Origin: Gammaproteobacteria bacterium HGW-Gammaproteobacteria-15
Lineage (GTDB): Bacteria > Pseudomonadota > Gammaproteobacteria > Enterobacterales > Alteromonadaceae
Length of the DNA stretch: 64,000 nucleotides
Direction of reading: 5' to 3'
Assembly: GCA_002840125.1 (NCBI GenBank)
Contig: PGZF01000004.1
Coordinates: 434,001 to 498,000, forward strand
Shown here: piece by piece, positions 1-9,210 of the stretch
Position numbering within the stretch: position 1 is the stretch's first letter
How the letters are laid out: every line of letters starts with the position of its first letter
The notes under the pieces: model-generated
Databases searched by the model: none
The model's input: the letters and a program-made list of their open reading frames with translations, nothing else
What the model was told of the DNA's origin: nothing
Position numbers and translations under genes: made by a program

Positions 1-2079
1 GTTGCCTGTCAGATCCCAGCGGGTTTGCGTAAGCTGCAACGGTGCTGCCAGTTTCTCTGCAAAAAGCGCTGGGTAGGGTTTACCGGCAGTAGCCGACATC
101 AGTAAGGCTGCCGTTGCCGCCCCAACGTTAGAATAAGCAAAATTATCGCCCGGTTGTATGCTGTTATCCTGCTGGTAATTACCTCTGGTATAGCGATTAC
201 CAGACTGCTGCAGGTAGTTTGGCAGAAATACCTCCAGTGCCTGATAGGCCGGTTCCGGGCATTTAAGATCAGAATAAAACAGATTGTATAAGCTACTGCC
301 GTCATCACTTTGAAAATAGCCACAGTTAAAGTATTCGCTGTCTATAATACCGCTGGTGTGCGACAGCAAGTGCTTAAACAAAATAGGCTGAGAAAAGTGT
401 GCCGGTGGTGTCAGTTCAAAACCAATATTGGCGGAAACAGGTAAATCCGGGCTAATTTGTCCGTCAGCTGTCATTATCGCTGCCAGCGTGCCATTAAATA
501 CCTTGCTGACCGATGCCAGAAAAAACGCTGTGTCTGCAGTAACAGGCTGATTTTCGCTGGCCTGGCCGAACCCCTGGCTATAAAGCAGTTCACCATTTTT
601 CAGCGCGGCCAGCGCAATGCCGGGTAGTATTTTTTGCTGTAAGGCTTCTGTTATCAGCGCTTCTACATCGTTAAAGCTAAACGGCATGGCAAAGGATTTA
701 TTCACTAACGACAGCGCTGTGTCGTAAGCCTGAACTCTGGATAAGGCATTATCTTGCTGAGAAAATACCGCCGTTTCAATATCAGCCGGTATGCCGGTTA
801 CTTCGTAGCTATTGCCCTGAATATCCAGATAACGCTCATTAGATAAGGTTAACAGCCAGCCGTTTGGCAGGGTGAGTGGCAGCATATCTGACAGAGCCCC
901 ATTGCTGGCTTCACCGAGCAGGGTTACCTGCGGTAAGCTTTTCATCATTATGCTAAAGGTTTCTGCTGCCGAAACACTCAGTTTGCTGTTAATCAGTAAT
1001 ACCGGTTTGCTATAGGTCACTGCAGCAGGGGTAAGATTGAGGCTGAGTAAATCGGTGGTGGCCAAACGGTTTTTGGCCTGTTTTTGCAATACAGCCTGGG
1101 GCTGTGTTAAAAAGTAGCGTACAAATTCGCTGCCAATATCGTCATAACCACCTTCATTAAAGCGATTGTCGATAATAATGGCGTCTGTGCCGGTAAGATC
1201 TGCCATCATGGCCGAAAAAGCGGCTGTTGCCAGGTTAAAATCTTCGGTGACATCACGCTCATCGGCAGCATAACCTCCCAGGGCACCCAGCATAATATAA
1301 CCAACGTTATTGTCGCTTTTTGCCCACCATAACGGTTGCTCTGTGTCAGCTTGTGTTAACGCTTTGCCAGCATAAAGCTGCATCAGTTCCAGCGCTTTGG
1401 TGCGCATTTCAGATAACAGCTCCTCCGTTGAGATCTCTGTCGCTGCAGCATAATCAGCAATAGCATTGGCAGGTGCCGCACTATACTCAACTTGTTCACC
1501 ATTGATTTCAGCCGACAGCGTAGTATGACTATCATTAAAACCCGTTAGCATTTGGGCAAAAATAGTAAACAATTCTTCATTAGTTAACTGCTCGCTGATC
1601 AAGGGGGCATACTGCTGATAGCGCTGTTGCCAGTCTATTTGGCGCTCTGGCAAAAATGCATAAAGATCGTTGATGGTGTGCCAGAACAGCTCAAAATTCT
1701 GCGCCGGGCTTTGTGTTGGCGCCACAGGATTGCGACATTTATCCGGTAAGCGGGTTATACGATTGAGTTGCACCGGAAAGGCCCGGGCGCCCGGCATGGT
1801 AAAGCTAAGGCGGCGGCCTTGTTCAGTAAAGCGTGGTGCTGAAATGTTCAGATCGGCCAGGGGGCCTTGCTCTGCGCGCCAGCAAAATTTGTCCAGTGCA
1901 TGGTAAATCTCATAATTACTGTGGCTAAACACTATAATGTTGCCATAACCCGCCTGCTCGTATATGCCGGTTAGCTTTGCTGGTTTTAGCACGCTGTCTT
2001 TCGGTTTGTTGTTGTCGCTGCCGCACGCCGCCAGTATTAATACCGTGCTAAGCAGTGCTAGTGTCATTCTTGTCTTCAT
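1..2079 (-). CDS. Lipoprotein with S41 peptidase-like and serine beta-lactamase-like domains (3' end outside window)
   Basis: Open on the minus strand from ATG at 2079 to the window edge (693 codons visible, no stop). The N-terminus is a lipoprotein signal with lipobox LAAC (Cys19), so the product should be anchored in the envelope. The first half carries S41 features: a DSHTTL segment, a DNRFNEGGYD segment, and a candidate nucleophile Ser370 in LSVSAAE. The second half carries class-C beta-lactamase/DD-peptidase signatures: SVSK (Ser523, Lys526) and the YSN triad at 649-651. The KTG-like third motif would lie beyond the edge. It starts 97 bp after the sensor kinase on the same strand, so it may be read with that operon. 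The substrate is unknown. Domain assignment is by motif only; a peptidase or esterase role is inferred from family. Confidence 0.75.
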   Translation of the reverse strand, partial: MKTRMTLALLSTVLILAACGSDNNKPKDSVLKPAKLTGIYEQAGYGNIIVFSHSNYEIYHALDKFCWRAEQGPLADLNISAPRFTEQGRRLSFTMPGARAFPVQLNRITRLPDKCRNPVAPTQSPAQNFELFWHTINDLYAFLPERQIDWQQRYQQYAPLISEQLTNEELFTIFAQMLTGFNDSHTTLSAEINGEQVEYSAAPANAIADYAAATEISTEELLSEMRTKALELMQLYAGKALTQADTEQPLWWAKSDNNVGYIMLGALGGYAADERDVTEDFNLATAAFSAMMADLTGTDAIIIDNRFNEGGYDDIGSEFVRYFLTQPQAVLQKQAKNRLATTDLLSLNLTPAAVTYSKPVLLINSKLSVSAAETFSIMMKSLPQVTLLGEASNGALSDMLPLTLPNGWLLTLSNERYLDIQGNSYEVTGIPADIETAVFSQQDNALSRVQAYDTALSLVNKSFAMPFSFNDVEALITEALQQKILPGIALAALKNGELLYSQGFGQASENQPVTADTAFFLASVSKVFNGTLAAIMTADGQISPDLPVSANIGFELTPPAHFSQPILFKHLLSHTSGIIDSEYFNCGYFQSDDGSSLYNLFYSDLKCPEPAYQALEVFLPNYLQQSGNRYTRGNYQQDNSIQPGDNFAYSNVGAATAALLMSATAGKPYPALFAEKLAAPLQLTQTRWDLTGN

Positions 2080-2176
2080 AACAGTTTTCTCTGGGCTGGT
2101 AATAACTGCTTGCTACTTTATAAGTAAGCGCCAGCCAGAGCTGTATCAGGCTTGTGTGGTTTTTGTACAAATTGTG

Positions 2177-3478
2177 TCAGCTGCAAGAGTTTAGATACAG
2201 GCTGAATCTGGCACCCGCTAAGATGGGATCTTGGTCTACCACTATCTTACCTTTATGCCATTTGATTATTTCTGCGCTGATCGCCAGCCCCAGGCCAAAG
2301 TGCGGCTGGCTGTCCTGTGCTGTACTCTGTGATGTGTTGTCCAGTTTTACGAAGGGTAATAATACGTTTTGGGTATCTTCTGCCGCTATGCCCGGGCCGT
2401 CATCACTGATGCTAATCAGCAGCTGTGATGCTTTGGCTGACAGGGTAATTTGCAGCTGGCCGCCGGCAAAACGACAGGCATTGCCAACAATGTTATTTAG
2501 CGCCCGTTCCAGCCAGTGCGGGTTAATCTGGCTGTATAACGCTGGCTCTGTCATCAGTAATGACAAGCGCAGTTGATGCTGCAGCATTAACGGCTCGATA
2601 CTGTGAGCATATTCTGTTAGCCAGTGCTGCATAGTGTGCCGGCTAAACTCCAGATTACGTGCCGTACGGGACAGGCTGGCAAACTCCAAAAAGGAATTTA
2701 CCATGGCTTCCATTCTGTCTACATCCTGCTCCATCCGCAGTAATAGTTGTTGTTTTTTCTCCGGGCTTGTTGCTTCTTGTACTGCCTCCAGACCAAACCG
2801 TAAACAGGCAATGGGCGTGCGCAAATCATGCGACAGGCTTTTGGCCAGCAGGCGGTTTTCATGCAGCAACTGGCTGATTTGCTCTGCCATCTGGTTAAAG
2901 CTGTGCTCCAGCCGGGGAATATAGCTAAACCGGGAATAGGGCTGGCGGATATGCAACTCGCCTTTACCAAAGCGCTCTGCCAGCCGGGTTAATAAATTAA
3001 GCCGCTTAACCAGAGGCCATAACCACAGCAGCAATAACACTGCAAAACCAGCATAAAGCGCCAGTGTCAGCCATAAACTCAGCGGATGCTGTTGCTGCTC
3101 CGGCGGTAATGCCAGTTTCAGTAACCACTGCGGATGAGCGGGTAGCTGTTTTACCAGATAATCCTGCTCATCGCTGGCCAGGGCTAAGCCGCCCGGTGTC
3201 GCCAGTTGCTGTGCCAGCTCTGCCGGTAGTGCCAACGCATGATAAGGCTCCAGCTGTAAATTCAGGCCAAGTGCTGCGGCCTGTTGCCGGTAATGGTCTG
3301 GCAGCTGAGTTTCAGTCAGCGACTGGCTCTGGCTAACCATATAGTCCAGCAGATGGGCTGAAACAGTGCCGGCACTAGACGGTGCCGGATCGCTATCTAT
3401 AATTCTGTCAATCAGATAGCCCAGCAGAAACAGCGATAACAAGCTGGTTAGCAGTAAACCACTAAATAGACGGGTCAT
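2177..3478 (-). CDS. Two-component sensor histidine kinase (HAMP, HisKA, HATPase)
   Basis: 433 residues. Membrane segments lie near 7-24 and 133-157 and enclose a roughly 110-residue periplasmic sensor region. A HAMP linker follows, then the H-box LSHDLRTPIACL with phosphoacceptor His217, an N-box (NNIVGNACRF), a G1 box (SDDGPGI) and a G2 box (FGLGLAI). The start codon overlaps the stop of the upstream response regulator by 4 bp (ATGA), so the two are translationally coupled and form a cognate pair. Length and architecture resemble the RstB/EnvZ group, but the sensor region shows nothing that names the ligand. Position beside MipA/OmpV, DUF3019 and a TonB receptor suggests that it senses an envelope or metal-related signal; this is inference. 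Confidence 0.92.
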   Translation of the reverse strand: MTRLFSGLLLTSLLSLFLLGYLIDRIIDSDPAPSSAGTVSAHLLDYMVSQSQSLTETQLPDHYRQQAAALGLNLQLEPYHALALPAELAQQLATPGGLALASDEQDYLVKQLPAHPQWLLKLALPPEQQQHPLSLWLTLALYAGFAVLLLLWLWPLVKRLNLLTRLAERFGKGELHIRQPYSRFSYIPRLEHSFNQMAEQISQLLHENRLLAKSLSHDLRTPIACLRFGLEAVQEATSPEKKQQLLLRMEQDVDRMEAMVNSFLEFASLSRTARNLEFSRHTMQHWLTEYAHSIEPLMLQHQLRLSLLMTEPALYSQINPHWLERALNNIVGNACRFAGGQLQITLSAKASQLLISISDDGPGIAAEDTQNVLLPFVKLDNTSQSTAQDSQPHFGLGLAISAEIIKWHKGKIVVDQDPILAGARFSLYLNSCS

Positions 3479-4197
3479 GCGTGCTGCCAGGCGTCGGCAA
3501 CAAACAAGTAGCCTTTGCCCCAGATCGTTTTAATCCGCTGCGGCTGGCTACTGTTGTCTGCCAGTTTACGGCGCAGTACAGAAATCAGCATATCGATACG
3601 GCGGTCAAAACCATCGTAGTCGCGGCCGGTCATTTCCAGAAAAACCTGTTGTCTGCTCAATACTGTGCCGGCATGGCTGGCCAGATACCAGAGCAACTTG
3701 AATTCGGTAGCCGAGAGCGGAATTTCGCTACCTGCCAGACAAACCCGGTGTGATGATAAATCCAGTAATAACTGATCAAACTGCAGTAAGGGCTGCTGTG
3801 GCTGCGTTTTCTGTTGCCGGCGCAGTATGCTGTTTAGCCTGGCCAGTAGCGCTCTTGGCCGAATAGGTTTTACCAGGTAATCGTTAGCACCGCTTTCCAG
3901 CGCCAGCACTTCGTCCAGTTCTTCGCCTTGTGCCGTGAGTATTAAGATTGGGATATCCGACTGCTGCCGGATCAGCTTGCAGACTTCAAGCCCGTTTTTG
4001 CCCGGCAGCATCAGATCCAGCAGGATCAGATCGGCGGCGGCTTGCTGCCACTGCGTTGCCGCCTGATCGCCGCGGCTGAAATGTTCTACCCTGAAACCTC
4101 TGGAGCAGAGAAAATCGCTAATCCAGGCTGCCAGTGCCAAATCATCTTCAACCAGTAATACGGTAGCGGTTTGTTCCAGAAGGGTATCAGCAGACAT
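3475..4197 (-). CDS. OmpR/PhoB-family response regulator
   Basis: 240 residues. The N-terminal receiver has the acidic pocket VEDD (17-19), phosphoacceptor Asp61 in LLDLMLPGKNG, and the conserved Lys in YLVKPI. The C-terminal winged-helix DNA-binding domain contains the typical LSATEFKLLWYL and RRIDMLISVLRRKL segments. It is a transcription factor phosphorylated by the kinase encoded immediately downstream, with which it overlaps by 4 bp. The TonB receptor gene lies 94 bp upstream on the same strand. The length is standard for the family. Targets are unknown; the adjacent receptor and MipA/DUF3019 genes are the obvious candidates. Confidence 0.93.
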   Translation of the reverse strand: MSADTLLEQTATVLLVEDDLALAAWISDFLCSRGFRVEHFSRGDQAATQWQQAAADLILLDLMLPGKNGLEVCKLIRQQSDIPILILTAQGEELDEVLALESGANDYLVKPIRPRALLARLNSILRRQQKTQPQQPLLQFDQLLLDLSSHRVCLAGSEIPLSATEFKLLWYLASHAGTVLSRQQVFLEMTGRDYDGFDRRIDMLISVLRRKLADNSSQPQRIKTIWGKGYLFVADAWQHA

Positions 4198-4291
4198 ACC
4201 AGATCCTAAGCTGCATGGGTTAAGTTATAGCGGGCTACTATAGCGCAGCCCGCTGCAGAATAGTGTCGGGAAAGTGTAACAACATCTTGAA

Positions 4292-6337
4292 TCAGAACCA
4301 CAGCTTCATGCCCACGTAGGGAAACAGGCCCATATCTTCGTCTTTGTTGATGTTGTAGCTTTGCTGCTCGGGCTGATTCAGCAGATAGTAGCCGCTGATA
4401 TTACGGCGGTTATAAAGATTACGCACGGCAATGGTATATTCGGCCGGGCGGCCAAACAGCGTGCTTTGTTTACGCAGTTCAACATCCAGGCGGTGATAAA
4501 ATGGCAGCCGTTTGCTGTTTAGCTCACCATATACCGGCAGCAGATAATCCGGGTGATAAGGATTCGGTTTGGCGCCGGTAATCGGGGAGTAAAGATTACC
4601 CGAACGCCCGGTAAATACCGCACCCAGTGTCCAGTCATTGCTCAGTTTATAGTTAAGCACGCCATGAATAACCAGCGGTGTATCCAGACGGTACGGGGTA
4701 TTTTCCCCTGTAACCGGGTCTTTGCGTTCTGATTGCGAAAAACTCATCGCCAGCCAGCCTGACCAATTGCCGGGTAATTCTTTTTCCAGCATCAGCTCCA
4801 CGCCACGGCTGTATCCTGTAACGTCACTAACGTAATGTAGTTGTTCTGGATCTTCAGCAGGGTTAAGTGCTCTTGGTAAGCGCTGCATGTTCTTGTAATA
4901 GAAATCCAGTAATAGCCGCCAGCTATCAAACTGATAGCGCAAACCGGCGGTGTAATGGTCAGAACGGGGTGATTGCAAATTGCGGTTACCAATTTTCGGC
5001 AGGGATTTTTCAATATCGGCCAATTGCTGATGGCGCCCGGCACTGGCAACCAGTTCCAGTTTATTGGTAACAAACCAGCTGATATGGGTTCGGGGCGCAA
5101 ACAGGCTGTCGCCAGTGTAATCCTGGTGGTCATACCGGCTGCCGAACTGCCATAACAGATCCGGCGTTAGCTGCCAGTCTGCACTGATATACAGCGTTTG
5201 GTACTGCATGCTCAGCCTGTCATCGTCCTGCTCCCGCTCACCGCGGTTGGCCTCGCAGTCTGGTTGGTGATCAGTGCAGTAGTACAGAATCATATCGTAG
5301 CGGTAATCGGCGTTCAGCCTGCCTGCTTCTGCACCGGTTTGCAGTAGCACAGTGCTGCTTAGCGGTTGTTGCCAGCGGATCTGCAGTTCAGTATTGTTCT
5401 GGTTTAGCTGATAGAACTGGTTGTCACCGAAGCCACCCTGTTCACGCTGATTAAGCTGTAACAGTGAGATAGCGAGCAACTGCTGCTGTTGGCCAAAGTA
5501 TTCATAGCGTAGCTGCTGGCTGTGCCAGTTGCTGTTAAGGTAAGCATCGCCAATAAAATCCGGGTCAATCCGGCCTGCTTCCGACGCTTCAGACAGGTTA
5601 ATCCCGGCTTTTTCACCCACCCCCAGTGCAGTCAGCGTCAGTTTATGCTGGTCTCCCGGCCGCCATTGGTAGCGAAGCTGGTAATCATTTAATACCGGCA
5701 GCTTGGTAATGGTTTCACCGTCTTCTAATTCTTCACCTTTTTCAGTGAAATATTGCAAGGTACTGTGCCGGTAAGCAGCATAGACGCTCTGGTTTTCACT
5801 CAACGAACCTTCAACCAGCGCTGAGGTGCGCAGCATGTTCAGGTCAATGACGCCACCCAAAGGCTGTGCCTTGGGATCGCGCAGTGCCACATCAAAAACT
5901 GCACCGGTGGCGTGGCCAAACGGCGCCGCAAAGGCGGCAGGGTAAAGGGTGAAATCACGTAACAGCTCGCTGTTAAGGGCACTACCGTAAAGCTGGTTCA
6001 ACAGCGGGCCGGTACGTTGGCCGTCCAGCATAAAATGGTTATCTCTTGGTGACGAACCTCTTACTGCCGGGGCACTGTCTGTGGTGTCATAAACCACGCC
6101 CGGCAGGGTGTATAGTGCCTGAATGGGATCTCCCATTAATCCGCCAATATTCAACAGCTTTTGGGTATCTTCATTTACCTCTGTTTGCGGCATATTGCGC
6201 CGACCGCTGATGGTCAACCGTTCAACTGTTTGCTGATGTTGCGCTGTAGTTTCAGTTGGCTGGGCACTGGCCATTGCTGAAAGCATTGCCAGATTGCTGA
6301 GCAGCATTGGCATTAATAGCGGTTTAGCAGGCATCAT
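4292..6337 (-). CDS. TonB-dependent outer-membrane receptor
   Basis: 681 residues. An N-terminal signal sequence ends near MASAQ. The plug domain (roughly 35-160) contains the typical LYTLPGVV and AVRGSSPRDNHFMLDG stretches. The rest is beta-barrel-like, with alternating aromatic strands and a terminal Phe (VGMKLWF), as outer-membrane barrels require. No N-terminal carboxypeptidase-like repeat or signalling extension is seen, and no clear TonB box. It should import a ligand such as a siderophore, metal chelate or oligomer, using TonB energy; the ligand cannot be read from sequence. It sits between the DUF3019 gene (96 bp) and the response regulator (94 bp), all on the minus strand. Confidence 0.88.
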   Translation of the reverse strand: MMPAKPLLMPMLLSNLAMLSAMASAQPTETTAQHQQTVERLTISGRRNMPQTEVNEDTQKLLNIGGLMGDPIQALYTLPGVVYDTTDSAPAVRGSSPRDNHFMLDGQRTGPLLNQLYGSALNSELLRDFTLYPAAFAAPFGHATGAVFDVALRDPKAQPLGGVIDLNMLRTSALVEGSLSENQSVYAAYRHSTLQYFTEKGEELEDGETITKLPVLNDYQLRYQWRPGDQHKLTLTALGVGEKAGINLSEASEAGRIDPDFIGDAYLNSNWHSQQLRYEYFGQQQQLLAISLLQLNQREQGGFGDNQFYQLNQNNTELQIRWQQPLSSTVLLQTGAEAGRLNADYRYDMILYYCTDHQPDCEANRGEREQDDDRLSMQYQTLYISADWQLTPDLLWQFGSRYDHQDYTGDSLFAPRTHISWFVTNKLELVASAGRHQQLADIEKSLPKIGNRNLQSPRSDHYTAGLRYQFDSWRLLLDFYYKNMQRLPRALNPAEDPEQLHYVSDVTGYSRGVELMLEKELPGNWSGWLAMSFSQSERKDPVTGENTPYRLDTPLVIHGVLNYKLSNDWTLGAVFTGRSGNLYSPITGAKPNPYHPDYLLPVYGELNSKRLPFYHRLDVELRKQSTLFGRPAEYTIAVRNLYNRRNISGYYLLNQPEQQSYNINKDEDMGLFPYVGMKLWF

Positions 6338-6433
6338 ACTTATATGTCATCCATTAAAATATAGTTGCTGCTATTGTCTGACGGCAAAACATAAAGTGCT
6401 GTAGCGGGGTTGTCGGTAAAATGTCAGTAAGTG

Positions 6434-6814
6434 TCAGAAGCGCCGCCACAATCGCTTTTTATGCGCGCTTTGTACCCAGCTAACTTCAATTCTGGCGGTG
6501 GCCAGTACGTGCAGTTTTTGTTCGGAGTCCGTCATTTGCCATAAAATTAACTGGCGGCTTTGCATATCTTTGAAATGCCATTGCCACTGAGCTGAGGCTG
6601 TATTGTGCCAGCATTGCAGCTGCTGTTCATCCAGATACAGGCAGACGGTTAGGGGCTGTGAGATTGTCCAGGCTGTCTGAATTTGGGCATGGCATTCCCG
6701 TCCTTGCTGCAAGGTAACGCAATTGCTGGGGGAGGCGCTAAGTAGTGCTTCAGCCTGAGCCGGTTGCCAGAAAAGGCTAGCCGCTAGTAGCAATAAGCGG
6801 TATCTAAAAAACAT
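6434..6814 (-). CDS. DUF3019-type small periplasmic protein
   Basis: 126 residues with an N-terminal signal peptide (hydrophobic to about residue 20, ending QAEA). The mature part has four Cys in the pattern C-x10-C, C-x11-C (NCVTLQQGREC and VCLYLDEQQLQC), consistent with disulfides in the periplasm, and a basic tail. This matches what I recall of DUF3019, a small family found in Alteromonadales next to MipA/OmpV genes. Its start lies inside the end of the MipA/OmpV gene (11 bp overlap), so the two are co-translated. The function of the family is not established. Confidence 0.65.
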   Translation of the reverse strand: MFFRYRLLLLAASLFWQPAQAEALLSASPSNCVTLQQGRECHAQIQTAWTISQPLTVCLYLDEQQLQCWHNTASAQWQWHFKDMQSRQLILWQMTDSEQKLHVLATARIEVSWVQSAHKKRLWRRF

Positions 6815-7649
6815 AACGTATCAGCACAAATGACACCACTTCCGGGTTGTTCCGCGTTAAAGGGCTGTCAGTAAATGCCTGTGTATACCAGTTAATGCCA
6901 GCGCCTAACTCGGTGATCCAATGTTTGTTCAGCGGGTACACGCCGACCAGGCCGTTATGCCAGCGCCAGCCGCTGCCACTTTGATACTGTGGGCGCCCGG
7001 AGCGGACTTCTGCCGCAGTTACGCCATAGTAGTAATTTACCAGCTTGGCGCTGTACCAGCTCAGTTCGCTGTTAAAGTACAGATCCCAGTTATGCTGTTC
7101 AAAGCGGAAGCCATAAAACAGCCGGAGCATATCGCCATGGTGGGTGGTGATATCCTTATTAACCTGCAATGAAAGCAGCTGATTGTCAGTCGTATAAAAC
7201 TGATATCGCAAGCCGGGCATAAAATCACTTTCGCGGTTATGCAACCCTTCAAGTTTGCTGCTGCTAATACCGTCGCCACTGGCGACAGAGTAGCCGAACC
7301 CATCATGGTAACTGGCCATAATCAATGCCAGATTATGCCGCTCGCTATTGCTCAGACGATAACCCAGCGTGAAATCATCAAGCAGCCGGCCACTGCGTAC
7401 GCCAAACAGCTGGCCACTGCGCAAGCTGGGGGTTTCTGCAAACCAGTTTTTATATTCAAAATCGAACAGTAATTGCAGTTGCGGTATGCCATTTCGCGGG
7501 CTGTCCATTGCCGGCAGCAGGTTGCGGTTATGGCTAACACCCAGCCCGACACCGAACTGCCAGTTAAAAGCAGACTCTTCTTCTGCCAGGCTAATGCTGC
7601 TGATTGTCAGCAGCAAACCATACAGTAACAATAACCACAGTTTCTTCAT
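6804..7649 (-). CDS. MipA/OmpV family outer-membrane protein
   Basis: 281 residues. A signal peptide ends near ISLAEEE. The mature part is a beta-barrel with features of the MipA/OmpV family: an N-terminal WQFGVGLGVSHN strand, many aromatic beta-strands, and a C-terminal aromatic residue (VLIRYVF). MipA of E. coli is linked to murein-synthesising complexes, and OmpV-like proteins act as outer-membrane channels or adhesins; which role applies here is not clear. It is the first gene of the minus-strand block and overlaps the DUF3019 gene by 11 bp. No purine-rich ribosome binding site is evident before the ATG. Confidence 0.8.
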   Translation of the reverse strand: MKKLWLLLLYGLLLTISSISLAEEESAFNWQFGVGLGVSHNRNLLPAMDSPRNGIPQLQLLFDFEYKNWFAETPSLRSGQLFGVRSGRLLDDFTLGYRLSNSERHNLALIMASYHDGFGYSVASGDGISSSKLEGLHNRESDFMPGLRYQFYTTDNQLLSLQVNKDITTHHGDMLRLFYGFRFEQHNWDLYFNSELSWYSAKLVNYYYGVTAAEVRSGRPQYQSGSGWRWHNGLVGVYPLNKHWITELGAGINWYTQAFTDSPLTRNNPEVVSFVLIRYVF

Positions 7650-7732
7650 CAGGGGGGACTCTGGCGCAGATAATATAAAACTACAACCTTAACCCTTCTG
7701 CCAACTTATTACTGTATAAGAAATGTCAGAAC

Positions 7733-9070
7733 TTAGCTGCGGCTTACCTCATCGACTATTGCACTGATACTACCCTCTGCCAGTCGGGCGGTAATTTTAT
7801 CGCCGGTTTTAAGCTGCGAGGCTGAGGTCACCACCTGCTGTTTTTCATCAAAGGTAATACTGTAGCCGCGCGCTAAGGTTGCCAGTGGGCTTACTGTATT
7901 AAGCTGGCTGCTTAACTGCGCCAGTTGTTGTTTGCTTTGCTTTAACTGCAACTGCTGGGCGTTGGTTAGTCGGCGCTCCAGCTGGTTAATATGCTGGGTA
8001 TGCGCCAGTAAGGTTTTAGCCGGCGATAGCTGGCGCAGGCTTTTATCCAAATATTGCTGCTGTTGCTGTGCAGCTTGCACAGCGCGTTTAGCGCTGGCGC
8101 TTAAGCGCAGCTGCAGCTCGTCGAGGCGTTGTTGCTGTTGTTGCAAACGGCGTTTCGGGTGCAGGGCTAACAGGCGTTGGCTAAGGTTTAGCAGCTTAGG
8201 CGCGACCTGCTGCATGCGGCTGCGCTGAGCTTGTAACAGGCGGTTTTTTAGCTGCAATATGCGATCTAATAAATGCGACTGATCCGGTGAGACTAATTCA
8301 GCTGCAGCAGAGGGCGTAGCCGCGCGCATATCGGCGACAAAGTCGGTTAGGGCAAAGTCGATTTCATGGCCTACGGCACTGACAATCGGAATAGGGCAGG
8401 CGGCTACTGCACGGCATAGCTGCTCATCGTTAAAACACCATAAGTCTTCTAATGAACCACCGCCACGGCCGATAATTAATACATCCACTTCATTGCGGCG
8501 TATTGCTGTGCTAAGCATATTGCGCAGTTGTGCTGCGGCGGTTTCGCCCTGCACCTGAGACGGATACACAATAACTTCAATACCCGGCGCGCGGCGGTTT
8601 AGCACGGTAACAATATCGCGCACGGCGGCGCCGGTGGGAGAGGTAATCACGCCAACGCGCTGTACCTGCGTGGGCAGGGCTTTTTTCCGTGCCGGGTCAA
8701 ATAAACCCTCGGCCTGTAGCTGTGCTTTTAGTTGTTCAAACTGCTGCTTTAATAAGCCGGCGCCGGCGGTTTCAATAAATTCAGCCAGCAGCTGATATTC
8801 GCCGCGTGGCTCGTACACACTGATGCGGGCGCGAATAAGCACTTGCTGGCCATTTTGCGGCCGGAAGCTGCTATTGCGGTTAGCCATTTTAAACATGGCG
8901 CATTTAACCTGGGCGGCGCTGTCTTTTAGCGAAAAGTACCAGTGGCCACTGGCGGCCGCGACAAAGTTTGACACTTCGCCCTGCAGCCACAGCGTTTGAA
9001 ACTGCAGCTCCAGCGTAAGGCGTACTTCACTGTTTAACCGGGAAACACTATAGATATCGGGGTTTTGCAT
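7733..9070 (-). CDS. xseA: Exodeoxyribonuclease VII large subunit
   Basis: Start placed at the internal ATG giving MQNPDIYSVSRLN (445 residues), since family members begin at this point and are about 450 residues long; a reading upstream to 9151 would run into the guaB promoter. It degrades single-stranded DNA to short oligonucleotides together with XseB. The N-terminal OB-fold shows LWLQGEVSNF and GHWYFSLKD. The central nuclease core has VGVITSPTGAAVRD and GRGGGSLEDLWCFND. A Gln-rich coiled-coil region follows, then a small C-terminal domain (LARGYSITFD). It is divergent from guaB, a common arrangement in gammaproteobacteria. Confidence 0.97.
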   Translation of the reverse strand: MQNPDIYSVSRLNSEVRLTLELQFQTLWLQGEVSNFVAAASGHWYFSLKDSAAQVKCAMFKMANRNSSFRPQNGQQVLIRARISVYEPRGEYQLLAEFIETAGAGLLKQQFEQLKAQLQAEGLFDPARKKALPTQVQRVGVITSPTGAAVRDIVTVLNRRAPGIEVIVYPSQVQGETAAAQLRNMLSTAIRRNEVDVLIIGRGGGSLEDLWCFNDEQLCRAVAACPIPIVSAVGHEIDFALTDFVADMRAATPSAAAELVSPDQSHLLDRILQLKNRLLQAQRSRMQQVAPKLLNLSQRLLALHPKRRLQQQQQRLDELQLRLSASAKRAVQAAQQQQQYLDKSLRQLSPAKTLLAHTQHINQLERRLTNAQQLQLKQSKQQLAQLSSQLNTVSPLATLARGYSITFDEKQQVVTSASQLKTGDKITARLAEGSISAIVDEVSRS

Positions 9071-9134
9071 AAAAAACGTACCAGCAGCTGGCCTGACAAC
9101 GAAAACGCTAGAGTAACATAAAACAAAAAAGCGT

Positions 9135-9163
9135 TTGTGATACGCACGCAAAACCGTTAAAAT
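9135..9163 (+). promoter_or_regulatory. Predicted sigma-70 promoter of guaB
   Basis: A -35 box TTGTGA (9135-9140) and a -10 box TAAAAT (9158-9163) are separated by exactly 17 bp, upstream of guaB (start 9211). It lies in the xseA-guaB divergent gap. The stretch between the boxes contains ACGCAAAACCGTT, which only loosely resembles a PurR half-site; I do not call an operator. Confidence 0.6.
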
Positions 9164-9210
9164 TGCGCCGCAACATTCCCTATCTTTTCAGCCACAGCGA
9201 GATTGTTGCA

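Noticed and set aside
7932..8228. Long plus-strand frame inside xseA
   Set aside because: Cys/Arg/Leu-rich low-complexity translation of a Gln-rich coding region on the other strand; a shadow frame.
9141..9170. PurR operator before guaB
   Set aside because: GCAAAACCGTT has an extra base compared with the known palindrome, and the second half-site is not convincing.
9163..9210. Upstream start for guaB
   Set aside because: It overlaps the -10 box of the predicted promoter and adds residues the family lacks.
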